From Phlebotomus papatasi (Eukaryota; Arthropoda; Insecta; Diptera; Psychodidae): a stretch of DNA of 64,000 nt. Below the pieces are notes generated by a model that did not search any database, was not told where the DNA came from, and worked only from the letters and a program-made list of their open reading frames with translations. The first letter of the stretch is position 1; each line of letters opens with the position of its first letter. Positions 25,647-36,900 of the stretch are shown piece by piece. A program made the position numbers and the translations under genes. The stretch is taken from the NCBI RefSeq assembly GCF_024763615.1, contig NC_077223.1:74772627-74836626 (forward strand), given 5' to 3'.

Positions 25647-25652
25647 AATAAA
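25647..25652 (+). terminator. Candidate E(bx) polyadenylation signal
   Basis: The AATAAA hexamer lies 577 bp after the TAG stop. In such AT-rich DNA the hexamer also occurs by chance. Confidence 0.35.
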
Positions 25653-25799
25653 AAATAATATAGCGTTCAAGAAAATTAGTTTTTTTTAAATTTATATTAT
25701 AAATTCAAAAGGATTCAATATTTATTGACAGTACAGGAAGAATATTATATTACAGGTTTGTATTTTACTGCTCGAAGTCAAAGAGAGAGCAGTTATAAT

Positions 25800-26250
25800 C
25801 GTCCTTTTTTTTCAACTTTTCACTATTCTGGAGCTTAAACGGTAAGAGATATCGATTTCCAGTCTTCGATGACCCCCAATAAAAAAAAACAATATCTCGA
25901 TGTTTTTTCCCCTTTCTCCCTCCCCTCCCCTAAAAACCATGTTTATCGGTTTTTCTCAAAATTGACCCGAGCTTTTTCAATCATTTTCGGATATGTTTTA
26001 GAGGTTAGTCAAGGTGAAAATTTCGCTCAAACATACTTATGACCGGAAAATTCGCCATTTTGACTTATTGAAGATCTAGGTCAACCACTTTGGAAGGCTC
26101 ATTTTTCAACAGATTTGATTAAATTTGGATTTTTTGGAAAAGTATTGCAATTTCGAACCCGGCTGCATCGGTCTTCATCGGTATTCAACCGGTTAAGTAC
26201 CGATTTTTGAATAATTTTACATCCCCTATAAGTAATTTTTGATTTCTTAA
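25800..26250 (-). repeat. Member of the dispersed ~1-kb repeat family also at 5030-6290 and 45880-46440
   Basis: It contains CGGTAAGAGATATCGATTTCC, a C-rich block CCCTTTCTCCCTCCCCTCCCC and GATTTTC-like flanks. These correspond in reverse to the G-rich block and the CTATCTCTTACCG segment at 46140-46260. No coding potential or clear terminal repeats are seen. Confidence 0.45.
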
Positions 26251-26361
26251 TGGCTTAAATAATAATAATAAATTACAACAAAGAGATTACAATCCTTCCG
26301 ATCCTTCCTATAAGCAAGTAATAAGCAAAAATAAATGAGATATTAAAAGTTGAAATTAAAG

Positions 26362-27152
26362 CAGGCCTGAGCTAAAAGAAAAGCCGAAGTGAATTTGGTG
26401 GTGCGCCTGTTGGCATTCTTCGAAATGCCGCGAAAGTTCACGTAGAGAAAATGAGAGGTTTTTTAATGTGAAAATTGTTTAATTCCTTAGAGTTAAGGCA
26501 TTTTCACAAGAAAATTCTTTTTATAATTTAGTTGAATACAGTTATTTGGGTTAATTGTGAATAATTGTCGATATTACAACACAAAAATTGGGATGAAATT
26601 TTGAGCTGGAAGACTCATATTGTTTTGAGCTGTCCCAAAATTTAGGATAGGTTTGAGAAAAATCCTTTTGTACAACACAATTTTGGTTAATAAGAAATAC
26701 AAAAGTACATATTACAAGAAGGGACACGACCTGCTAATAAACATAAAATAGAGAAGAAAATATTTTCGTCACATTTCAGAGATTTTTTGCAACTGCAGCG
26801 CCGCCAGACGTTTGTCAAGTGAGTTATTTGTGTATCTATCTCTCTCGAATTGAATTGCGCGCGATTTAAGAACTTTCCATTTGAAGTGATATTTGCATTT
26901 AATTTCTTTGTATTTCTGCAAGTAAAAGGGTGTGTAGTGAACAGCTATCCGTCTTCCGACAAAGATATCAAGAAGACAATTTTTTTTCTATATGAGTTTT
27001 TATGTCTGATACGTCTTTTTGGCACAAAAATATTTATCATGGCACCATGAATGAGCGGTATTAGTGTTACCAGTATGGCTATCTGTAATTTCCATTAAAA
27101 TTATCAACACAAAATTTCCGATATTACACGACTTTTAACGAGCACAGGTCTG
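26362..27152 (-). mobile_element. hAT-type MITE, copy B (8-bp TSD AATTAAAG)
   Basis: The 791-bp element is flanked by AATTAAAG at 26354-26361 and 27153-27160. Its ends are CAGGCCTGAGCTAAAAG and CTTTTAACGAGCACAGGTCTG. It is the inverted counterpart of 15611-16414. It lies 290 bp upstream of the SUN gene start. Confidence 0.85.
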
Positions 27153-27441
27153 AATTAAAGTGTTAGAAAAACGAAAGAAATAAGCCAAAAATGTAAATTT
27201 GTCAATCAATTTCAAATTGAAAATGCCATTGAATGCATCATACCGAGTTGTGCGAGCCTCTCGAGGAAAGAAGTTTTAGAGGGTCTCCTGTAACGCCTGT
27301 AACAAATAGGACTAAAATTTAGGACCAATTCTAAAGCCCACTGTGATCTTAATTAAATTTTATTGCAAGAGAGAAAATAATTTAGTAGGCTCTGAAAGGT
27401 TATTAATTCTTCGTTAGTTTTGTTTTCTGCAAGAGAAAAAA

Positions 27442-28272
27442 ATGCGAAACATTATCTATTACCTCATCAGTGCATCCGTGAGTCTCCTCTGCTACACCTA
27501 CATCTCTTCGTATCTGCAATTTGAAAGACGGATTTCATCCTTGACTAAAACTCTCGAGTATATAACGGTGAGTTTAGAATTAAGAATTTTCTTAAGATCC
27601 GAATTTATTTGAAGATCTGCTGACTTATTTTCTCAGACGGAAATCCAATATGACGTTCAACAGAGACAGGCTAGGTTTGAGAATGATAGGAAAGAACTTG
27701 AAGATTTGAGGTACCAGGTAGCCCAATTTGGGAGTATCGTCCAGAGGAGTCAGTCAGTCAATTTAGCTCAAGATACACTGGGAGGGAGAGTTATTGAGGT
27801 TTCTGGACTCTTTCTGAATTTGCCTAAATGTCCCTTTGCACCTCTCAGGGAAATGTTTGGTCTCCCCTGTTGTCCAGCTTGTAAAATTCTTAAATCTGGA
27901 TCTGTGCCCAGTGGTGATTGTATCGCTTTTCAGGGAACAAAAGCTTCCTTTGTTATCAAGTTGATGGAATTCGCTCACATTGAATCTCTTTCTCTGGAGC
28001 ATATTCCTGTTGCTCAGTCTCCAACGGGAGAGATCTCATCAGCTCCCAAAGAATTTTCTGTATCAGCTATTGCGGAAAATGGTAAAGAAATCTATCTGGC
28101 TGGATTTATTTATGCCCTCCCAGGGGATCATGTGCAAGAATTCAGGCTAGCTCAGCCCACTAGGAAAACATTCAATACTGTCAGGATTAATTTCAAAACT
28201 AACCATGGTCATCCGGAATATACCTGCGTCTACCGCATAAGGATCCATGGAATCCTTAGTCCCAAGAATTAA
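27442..28272 (+). CDS. SUN-domain protein, SPAG4-like
   Basis: Inner-nuclear-membrane proteins of this family hold KASH proteins in the perinuclear space (LINC complex). Short SPAG4-type members are often testis-enriched. Two exons: 27442-27567 (42 codons, from Met at 27442) and 27637-28272, separated by a 69-bp GT-AG intron; 253 residues in all. A hydrophobic segment at residues 4-25 is a probable membrane anchor. A charged, helical stretch follows (about 30-80), then the SUN domain from about residue 84. It shows GGRVIEV, GDCIAFQG, LEHIPVAQ..PTGEISSAPKEFSV, and the closing TCVYRIRIHG. The gene is compact compared with its neighbours and has two AATAAA motifs 44-60 bp after the stop. The subfamily assignment is less certain than the SUN domain. 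Confidence 0.88.
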
Positions 28273-28316
28273 GAAGAAAAAACTTGTTGAGAGCTTTTAT
28301 CATAATTTTTCACTGA

Positions 28317-28330
28317 AATAAAAGAATAAA
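28317..28330 (+). terminator. Polyadenylation signals of the SUN-domain gene
   Basis: AATAAA occurs at 28317-28322 and again at 28325-28330, about 45 bp after the stop codon. Confidence 0.6.
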
Positions 28331-28881
28331 TCGTTTGGGTTCCTATGAATTAAATAATGTTTTGTTATTTCTTTTGAAAATTTCTTTCGTAATAAAACTT
28401 AAAAATATTTTTTTTCACACTTTTCTCATATTATTTCTTGTGATATCGAGCAGTCCCAAGATTCTGTCTGTACCGTCGTTGCGAGTAACTCTACAGTCTG
28501 CTGTTCGTAATAATTTCATTAATTCCAGCACTTATTGATGGTCTTCGCTGATCCGCTTGACCATATCAAAGTATATATATAGGGATAAACAATATGCTAT
28601 GTACTAAGTAGCATACAAGGATCCTCAGAAGAATACATGTAGTTTCAGTTAAGTCAATAAAATACAAATATAAGTATTTTACCAAAAAAATGACTGTGAA
28701 AAAAATATCTGAAAGTCTAACTCCAGAAACGGTTTCAGAGTAGTAAATTGCCTAGGGAAAACCCGCTACCTTCTGACTACCTAAGCTTCGGACAATTCAT
28801 TTTTTTTTAAACATTTTTTAATGAATTTGATGCAATATAATATTATATTAAATAACTAGTATACTTTCAGTATATAATATA

Positions 28882-29405
28882 CACAGAAAAAAAATATTTT
28901 GTAAAATTGTTCGTAAATGTTTGTGAAATCCTATGGAGGACTTACGAAATGCTCGTGAATCGTATAACCCACAAAGCAAGTTCGTAAAATTTTGTACTTT
29001 TTTTCACAAACATTGTTCGTAAAACGATCATTTGACGAACATTTTTTGTACTTTTACAAAAATTTGTTCGTAAATGTTCGTAAACACACAAAAAATGTTC
29101 GTAAAATTTTGTCATTTGTTCGTATTTGTTCGTAAATTTTTTCCAGACAAACAAAAATGTACGAAGAAATACGAACAAATGACAAAAAATAACGAACATT
29201 TTTTTGTGTGTTTACGAACATTTACGAACAAATTTTTGTAAAAGTACGAAAAAATGTTCGTCAAATGATCGTTTTCTGAACAATATTTGTGAAAAAGTAC
29301 AAAATTTTACGAACTTGTATGTGGGTTATAAGATGCACGAGCATTTCGTAAGTCCCCAATATGAATTCACAAACATGAACAATTTTACAAAATATTTTTT
29401 CTGTG
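28882..29405. mobile_element. Foldback MITE with ~240-bp inverted arms (CACAG..CTGTG, TA target)
   Basis: The 524-bp element runs CACAGAAAAAAAATATTTTG..CAAAATATTTTTTCTGTG and is flanked by TA. The two halves are almost complete reverse complements (for example GTTCGTAAATGTTTGTG against CACAAACAT..), so a transcript would form a long hairpin. It shows the site CCTATGGAGGACTT, which is interrupted by another MITE in the copy at 52524-53255. Confidence 0.85.
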
Positions 29406-29458
29406 TACTGTAAAGTTAAAAAAAAAACTGCAATCATCCGCAAAGACCATATCAGCCA

Positions 29459-31282
29459 CGGGTCCCGGTCAAAATCCCGCAATCCAAAATCTCGAAAGCC
29501 AAAATCCTGAATTCTTAACCCTCTAACGGGTAAGACCGCCTCCAGGGGCGGTCTTCACAAAAATCACATTTACAGCGACAATAAAGGTTTTATTTACTTT
29601 AAAGTGCTATAGTGTCCTCGGTAATAGTCTTATAAACATCTCTTGAAAGTTTGAACTCATTTTGACTCTTCGTTTAGTTGCTATTCCCAGTTTTGTGTGA
29701 CAGGTCAGAGAAAAAGCAACAAAAAATATTTGTGCAAAAAAAATAATTTCCAGAGTCCATAAAAATACCAACTTAAAGTTATCTGACTAAAATAAATTCA
29801 TTTTTCACTGAAAGATATGTCGTTCTACTTTGTATAGTTTATTTAAAAAATTTGAAAAAAGTAAAAATGTGAATTTTAGAAGCCAAAAGAGTTTCAAAAA
29901 ATTTTAATATTTTTTCACCTAGCGCCTAAGCTAAAAGAGATAATGAAGAATGGATGGTGTTTTCGACTATATTGGATCATAATTATCCTAGAAAACATTG
30001 TTTTAGAACTTTTTTTCGCATGTTAAAATACTGTTGGAGGGTTAAAAGTGACATAACTACTCCCACGATTGCACCCGCGCTTGCTGGAAGCAAATGGAAA
30101 TTTTATGTGTCTTGGGAAATTGTTCCACACATTATCCTCCATATAATTTCATCCTTTTCAACACTCTTAGAAAAAAATAGTTCGTACAAGCTCATATGCA
30201 GTTATTAGAACTATAAAATATAGTAAGTATAGACCCAACTACATATTTAGGTTGGCTAACTAAATGAAATAGTTGACCACAATTAGTTGATGTATCCTTT
30301 TCATTTAGTTATCACAACTAAATCAAAATAGTAATGGGTACTATAACATATTAGTTCCAATAACTAAATAAGTGGGGTTGATACCCATCTTATTGGTTGT
30401 AATAACTATATCATATTAGTTGTGGTTACTATATGGCATTTATTGTGATGCCTATATCTTATTAGTTATGAAGATTAATTCGTAATAGTTGTTTTTTTTT
30501 TGAACTTTTAAAATTATTTTATGCTATTCATATTCCTTTTCCATTTTCTTATACAAATTCATGCATAAGACCATAAGCATCCAACAGAAGTTTGCTGGTA
30601 AAATGATGCAGAATATCACTCTACGGTGGATACTCTATATAATTCATAATATTTTTATTTATAGTTTTTATTTAATTTATGATTTTTAGAAAATATTCAA
30701 CTGAGATTCGCACTGATTACCCTAGAAAAATTTGGCATATAAAGCATAAAGTCCCCTTAAGATAGTGGGACTTGAAAGACGCGACATCCTTTCACATGCA
30801 CTTCTTCCGTAAGACTGAAGCACGGTGGATGCTTGAAACTCGAAAAAGCTTCAACACATAAGTATAAAACCACTCTTTACTATTGAAAAAGTTGTCAGAA
30901 CTTTATGAAAATATAGGCCCATTTATTTGAATTAGTTGTGAGAACTAAATAGAAATAGTGATCAATATTAGTTGGGCTATCGATTTCATTTAATTAACAC
31001 AAGCAAATATAATTGTATGATACCATTATGAAATAATTGTTGCAACTTATCCACGAAAATATTGCCTTATGGTCTTATTACTAATAAAATTATTATGAGA
31101 AAAATGTTTTAAGATTATAAGAACCATTTTAAATAGATTTGATAATAATCGCCCTATCAACTAATTTTCATTAGTAATGATGTCTAAACTTTTCTAAGAG
31201 TGAAGATTTTGAACACTCGGGTTTTGGCTTTTGGAATTTTGGCCCTTTCCGGATTTTGGCGTTCGGGATTCTGGCTGAATCC
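29459..31282. mobile_element. GGGTCCCGGTC-type TIR element, carrying a nested element
   Basis: The left end GGTCCCGGTCAAAATCCCG and the right end GTTCGGGATTCTGGCTGAATCC are inverted. It is a second copy of 4378-5000. The host sequence is split at 30161/31203 by a CACTCTTAG-type MITE; the equivalent point in the other copy (near 4955) is uninterrupted. Confidence 0.6.
30162..31202. mobile_element. CACTCTTAG-type MITE, copy 1
   Basis: It begins CACTCTTAGAAAAAAATAG and ends CTAAACTTTTCTAAGAGTG. The 1,041-bp body is rich in TTAGTT and AACTAA motifs in alternating orientation (many tens). Two further members lie at 31329-33382 and 32072-32709. Confidence 0.7.
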
Positions 31283-31519
31283 GATCAATAATAATATAAT
31301 AACAATAATGGTGGCATAACGTTCCATACACTCTTAGGAAAGTTTAGACCTCATTACTAATAAAAATTAGTTGATCGGGCCAATATTATCAAATCTATTT
31401 AAAATGGTTCTTATAATCTTGAAACATTTTTCTCATAATAATTTTATTAGTAGTGAGAATATAAGGCAATATTTACGTGGATAAGTTGTGGTAATTTTTT
31501 CATAATGGTTTCATTATAT

Positions 31520-32930
31520 AGTCATTCGAGGAGAGATGGAACACCTTTTTTATATTCAATATTGCGGATACGTTTTGAATGCGAGACAAAGACGAATCTC
31601 ACTGGTTTATCGTTTGAAGACTCTAAATTTAAGATATCAATATTAGAAATGCCTAGATGAAAATAGTCACTTCGAAAAATAGGATTTAAAAAAAAGTTGC
31701 ATTTTGAGGCACTCAAAAAAAAGTGAGGGTGAGATGGAACACCCCTAATTTTAGCAAAATATTTATAGTTTATTTTATTAATTTAGAATAGGAGGGAAGT
31801 GATTTTAAATATGAACACTATTTCATTGAATTTATTGGAGTTTATTTTATTTTTTCAGTATAAATGATTTATTTTGTGGAATATGTGGCTCATATACTTC
31901 GATGGCAATTTCGCTGAGTGTATCAAGTCAGTCTTACCAGAAATTTAGGAAAAATAATTTCTAAGATTTACTTGAAAAGATTTTGAAGAACATTGACCGA
32001 AATTCACACCGGAAGTGTTGCCAAACTATTAAGTTCCATCTCTCCTCAGCCCCTAAATACACGTATTCTTACACTCTTAGAAAAATTTAGTCCCAACTAC
32101 CTCATATAGAGTTAGGGAAACAATAAAATATAGTAAGCATAGACCCATCCATATATTTAGCTAGGGTAACTAAATGAAATAGTTGACCAATATTAGTTAC
32201 AGTATCTTTTTATTTAGTTATCATAACTAAATTAGATTAGTAACGGGTACTATAACATATTAGTTCCAATAACTAAATAAATGTGGTTGATATCCATCTT
32301 ATTGGCTGTAATAACTATATCATATTAGTTGTGGTTACTACAGAGCTTGAAAAAGCTTCATCACCTAAGTAATAAACCACTCTTTACATTTGAAAAAGTT
32401 GTCAGAACTTTATGAAAATATAGGCCCATTTATTTGCATTAGTTGTGAGAACTAAAAAGGATTAGTGACCAATATTAGTTGGGATATCGATTTCATTTAA
32501 TTAACACAAGCAAATATAATTATATGAAACAATTATAAAATAATTGTCGCAACTTATCCACGTAAATATTGCCTTATGTTCTCACTACTAATAAATTTAT
32601 TATGAGTAAAATGTTTTAAGATTATAAGAACTATTTTAAATACATTTGATAATAATCACCCGATCAACTAATTTTCATTAGTAATGATGTCTAAACTTTT
32701 CTAAGAGTGTATGGCGGAATAAAAATTTTTGGCCATTTTTCAGACATCCAAAAAATTCAATTTCAATTTTCTCGTACAATTTTAAAGGTAGAAAGCTGTA
32801 ACTTAGGGGTTTTCATTAGAATGTTGAAGGGCACAAAGAGACCAAATGAGGTGAAGATCGTGCATAGGGTGTAGACAGGAGGCGAAATGGTCCATCTCTC
32901 CCACTAGTTCCATCTCTCCTCGAATGACTA
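31520..32930. mobile_element. MITE with perfect palindromic ends (TAGTCATTCGAGGAGAG)
   Basis: The left end TAGTCATTCGAGGAGAGATG and its exact reverse complement at about 32911-32930 give a perfect inverted repeat of about 24 bp. The motif GAGATGGAACACC recurs at 31531 and 31732, and its complement TTCCATCTCTCC at 32034 and 32909, as subterminal repeats. It sits inside copy 2 and itself contains copy 3 of the CACTCTTAG family. Confidence 0.65.
32072..32709. mobile_element. CACTCTTAG-type MITE, copy 3 (innermost)
   Basis: The 638-bp element with ends CACTCTTAGAAAAATTTAG and CTAAACTTTTCTAAGAGTG is flanked by TA. It is shorter than copy 1 through internal deletion. Confidence 0.75.
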
Positions 32931-33421
32931 TAATTATATTTGTTTGTGTTAATTAAATGAAATCGATATCCCAACTAATATTGGTCACTAATTCCTTTTA
33001 GTTCTCACAACTAATGCAAATAAATGGGCCTATATTTTCATAAAGTTCTGACAACTTTTTCAATAGTAAAGAGTGGGTTTTTACTTATGTGTTGAAGCTT
33101 TTTCGAGCTATATAGTAACCACAACTAATATGATATAGTTATTACAGCCAATAAGATGGGTATCAACCGCATTTATTTAGTTATTGGAACTAATATGTTA
33201 TAGTACCCGTTACTAATCTAATTAAGTTATGATAACTAAATGAAAAAGATACTGTAACTAATATTGGTCAACTATTTCATTTAGTTACCCTACCTAAATA
33301 TATGGATGGGTCTATGCTTACTATATTTTATAGTTTCCATAACTGTATATGAGATAGTTGGGACTAAATTTTTCTAATAGTGTAGAGGAACTAGGCCTTC
33401 CCACAAAGGGAGTTCGGGACA

Positions 33422-33618
33422 TCCATTATTATTTTTTTCTTATACAGAGATGGGGTTGTCAGTGCCATGTCCCGTAGAATCAAGTGCAGTGAAAGCTCAC
33501 TGGATGCAATTCAAACTCCTTTAACGCCAGAAAAATTCCTGGTGACCTAGAGGGGATTCGAACCCGGGACACTTGCATCATAGAGCGAGTGCTCTACCAC
33601 TTGACCAACTCAGTGCTC
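33422..33618 (-). mobile_element. tRNA-derived SINE
   Basis: The minus strand carries a Pol III A box (TGGTCAAGTGG, 33607-33597) and a perfect B box (GGTTCGAATCC, 33564-33554) with tRNA-like spacing. A non-tRNA body and an A-rich AATAATAAT tail follow near 33425. The tRNA folds are imperfect (D stem and acceptor mismatched) and the unit continues past the T arm, so it is a SINE head and not a functional tRNA. It may extend to about 33385. It lies just beyond the XKR poly(A) signal. Confidence 0.75.
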
Positions 33619-33676
33619 CGGATCAGCCACAAATAAAAAAAAAACATTTTTTTCGCATAATTGAGATTTGTGCATA

Positions 33677-33682
33677 TTTATT
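33677..33682 (-). terminator. Candidate polyadenylation signal of the XKR-like gene
   Basis: TTTATT on the + strand gives AATAAA on the minus strand, 288 bp after the stop codon and 60 bp before the SINE. Confidence 0.4.
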
Positions 33683-33969
33683 GAAAAATCTTTTCTCACA
33701 TTGTGATGTATTATAAATTCTTGCATATAGAGTGAATACAAAAAATATATCCAAAAAAGTTTTTTTTAAAATAGCTAAAATGTAGAATATACATATAAAA
33801 AAAAGGAGACACAAAAAAGTGGAATTGGCAATTTCTTATCACTAGTAATATCAATTATGGGGATATATCTAAATATGATTTAAAAGTGCTTAAAAAATGT
33901 TTGTAGTAATATACTACAAAAAATGTCACGCATAATTTGCCTCGTGAGTGGCGTCGGCAAGAGAGACTC

Positions 33970-36900
33970 TCAGTGAGATTCCTCAAAAGTGTGGATACTC
34001 TCTGTAATACTGTCCATTGGATTCACTGGAACTGTTAGGTGTTTGATAGGGGAATCAACGTTGATTTTATTAATGGTCTCCACTAGGCGACTATCCACAT
34101 GGTGACTGTCATCGCTTCCACTGGAAGCTGAATAATTCTCCACGGACACTTTATTGCACCAGCGTACAGTTTTACGCCCCCCGGAAGCCACCTCCCGGAC
34201 AGCATCGCTCCCTTTAGCGCTCTTTTCTGACTCCATCGACTTACTACCATCATCCGCCAGGGCAGACTGATTTTCATGGATGTATAAATCATCCGTGGCA
34301 GATGCCGTGGTCGTCACAAAGAAGCTACTATTCAGCACAGTTGAATTATCATGGACATTGGCATCAATGTCCTGGAGATAATTCCTCCAGTGCTTCATTC
34401 CCCTATTTGTCCGATTGATATTCACCACGCACATATTCTCATAGTCTCTGGTGCTCAGCAAATCATTGCTGCTGAAACTGGTATCGATAAAACTCGAAAG
34501 AATCTGATCCTGCAACTTGAGATTTTGTATGGTGAGTTGATTCTTTTTAATGCGCTCTTGGAAGATAATCTGATTCTCATAAATGGCAGCATCAATATTT
34601 TCCAGAATAGAACTTTGAGTGCTCTCATCTACAACTTCTGGAAAGACCTCCAGCAGCTTACTGCTGTCCAATTCTCCACTGTCTGACGAAGGATTTACAA
34701 TACTTTCCTCTGGAGCTCCTCCCAATTCAATGAGACTCTTAGCCAGAATATCCACCTGAAAATTCATTTTAACATTCATTCTTCGCATTTGAAATATTTC
34801 ATCTTGGCTATTGTTAGCTTAAGTTGTTATTCCTATTTCGAATTAAGGTAATGCTTTCAGGCTGCGCACACACTCTGCCTCCGATCATTTCATATTTTTT
34901 CCATGTTCTTTTAATGAATTTGACATATATTTTATCAGGAAATGTGTGACTTAATAGTTTACAGGATGAGCCAATTGAATTGCAACTTTTATTTTTAAAA
35001 GTGTCGTATTTTTTTTATTTGAAAATAAAATTTATTGACAAAACGAAAAAAAGTCAGAAATTGTCAACATTTGAGAATACATTTAAAATTTTGAATAAAA
35101 TCACCTTTGGACTGGATAATAGCCCTGTGTTAAAAAAAATCATAAATGCTTTTGTAGGCTTGTAACCAATAGAATTAACTCTTTCCGGACCACAACATAT
35201 AAAAGTTTGTCAAAAGGATGCTTTTTAATACAAAATGTAAGAAACAGTTTTGTAAAATTAGCAATTAACCTTCTCTTGACAAAATTTTAACAAGATCCAT
35301 TTGTCTGCTTAACAAAATTTCATTTTCAGAGTAGAGACAGTAAAAATTTCAAAATGTTTTTAAAATCACAGAAAACTGGAGGATGCTTTTATATGAATTA
35401 AATAATTAGAAATAAGTAGCTTGCAGATTTCTTTGCGAAATTCTCTATTTTCTCTATAAAACTATTACGCCCAACCTCTTATACAACTGAAGAATGTGAA
35501 TAACCAATAAATGATGTGCTTTTGCATTTATTTCACTTTCTCACATTTTAGCAATCCACGAAATTCCATAATTAAAATTTTTATTATTGCAATGGGCAAA
35601 ATGATGAGTAATTGTTCAGTGGACTGTGAACATTTATTCATTCTTTCCATTCTTCCTTACTTTTATTTTAAACGAGAGAAAATACGAGAGCTGTGTTGTC
35701 TTTTACCGCCTTGCCATATCTACATTTCTTCCTATCCGCATTTTTAAAAAAAAGATTTCATCCTTGAATAAAACTAATTTATAGCGATGAGTTGAGTATT
35801 TTTTGATGTTTCCATGGTCCTTTCATGAATCTGAATAGGTGAGATTCATTAAAGGAATATGGGAAAAATATGAGTCAGAATGCATGCGAAGCCTGAAAGT
35901 TTTCCCCTATATCTTCAATTCTTAGCCATTATTTAATCTCCATTTAAAAGGTTTCTATTGCTTTTTATTTTCAATGTTGTAATAAATATGGTACAATCAG
36001 TAAAAGCAATACCTACAAATCGAACTGTGAACATGCAAAAAAAATGAAATAATAACAATATTGTCAATATTGTTATAGGAAAATAAAAGAAAAATATATT
36101 CTTTAAAATTTAAAAAATATATTCTATATATATTTAAAAAAATATATTCTATAAAATATATTCTTCTTCTAACTCGCGACTTAAGCCAATTTAGGCGATT
36201 CAAGTGAATAATTCTTATTGTTATAAGTGAATTGTGAAGTAAATTTACAAAGTAGTTTCATTTTCAAAGGAGTACTGGCGCATTTCAGTAGAAATATCTG
36301 CAGAAAACCCACAAAAGTAAAGTTTTGTGAGTGCCAGTAAACGTTAAGCCTCATTTCTAGTGTGTCAGGAACTGACTTGGCTATGAACGAGCTTAGTGGT
36401 CTCTGGACTTTAGTCGTAAGTGTGTCTAGGGCATAAGGCTATCAAAAAATTGAATGAAAAGTGTATTAGGGTAGGGTGGGGTAATTTCACACATGCTTTA
36501 ATTTAGAAAATAAACATTTTTAAGACAAAAAAGAATTACAGTGGGACCTCGATAGAGTCAACCCCATTACATTTTTAATTTAAAGTATCAGTATCTCAAA
36601 AGAAAATTTGGATCAAAAACAAAAATAAACAATAGAAAATTAAAATTTTTGAAGCAAAAAAAAATGTTTAAGCAAATTCATTAAAAAGAAATCGCTTGCG
36701 GGTATGCAAATTTTCTTGATGCATAACGCCATTTCGTGCGTTTTTTTTTTCGATCCCGAAAATGTGCATAATCCCGGGACTGAGTGTATTTACTAATAAT
36801 AAAAATATTCTTAAAAATCATTCCTTATGCCAAAAGCACAATAACTTTTGTTTGTAAACATGTTTTCAAAATTACTTATGAGAGTGACAGAGATAACCAG

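Larger units (their letters stand above)
25071..27441 (+). other. E(bx) 3' UTR and intergenic region to the SUN-domain gene
   Basis: A-rich sequence follows the E(bx) stop, with a candidate AATAAA at 25647-25652. A member of the dispersed ~1-kb repeat family occupies about 25800-26250 in inverted orientation. A hAT MITE lies at 26362-27152. The last ~290 bp before the SUN start is presumably its promoter and 5' UTR; I see no clear core promoter motif. Confidence 0.6.
31329..33382. mobile_element. CACTCTTAG-type MITE, copy 2 (outer shell of a three-level nest)
   Basis: The ends CACTCTTAGGAAAGTTTAG and CTAAATTTTTCTAATAGTG are flanked by TA. Its orientation is opposite to copies 1 and 3. It is split at about 31520/32930 by a palindrome-ended element. 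Removing that element restores sequence matching the other copies (GTTTCAT..TAATTATATTTG). Confidence 0.7.

Noticed and set aside
33541..33615. tRNA-like sequence on the minus strand
   Set aside because: A and B boxes are good but the acceptor and D stems do not pair, and a SINE body plus A-rich tail follow, so it is listed as a SINE and not a tRNA gene.
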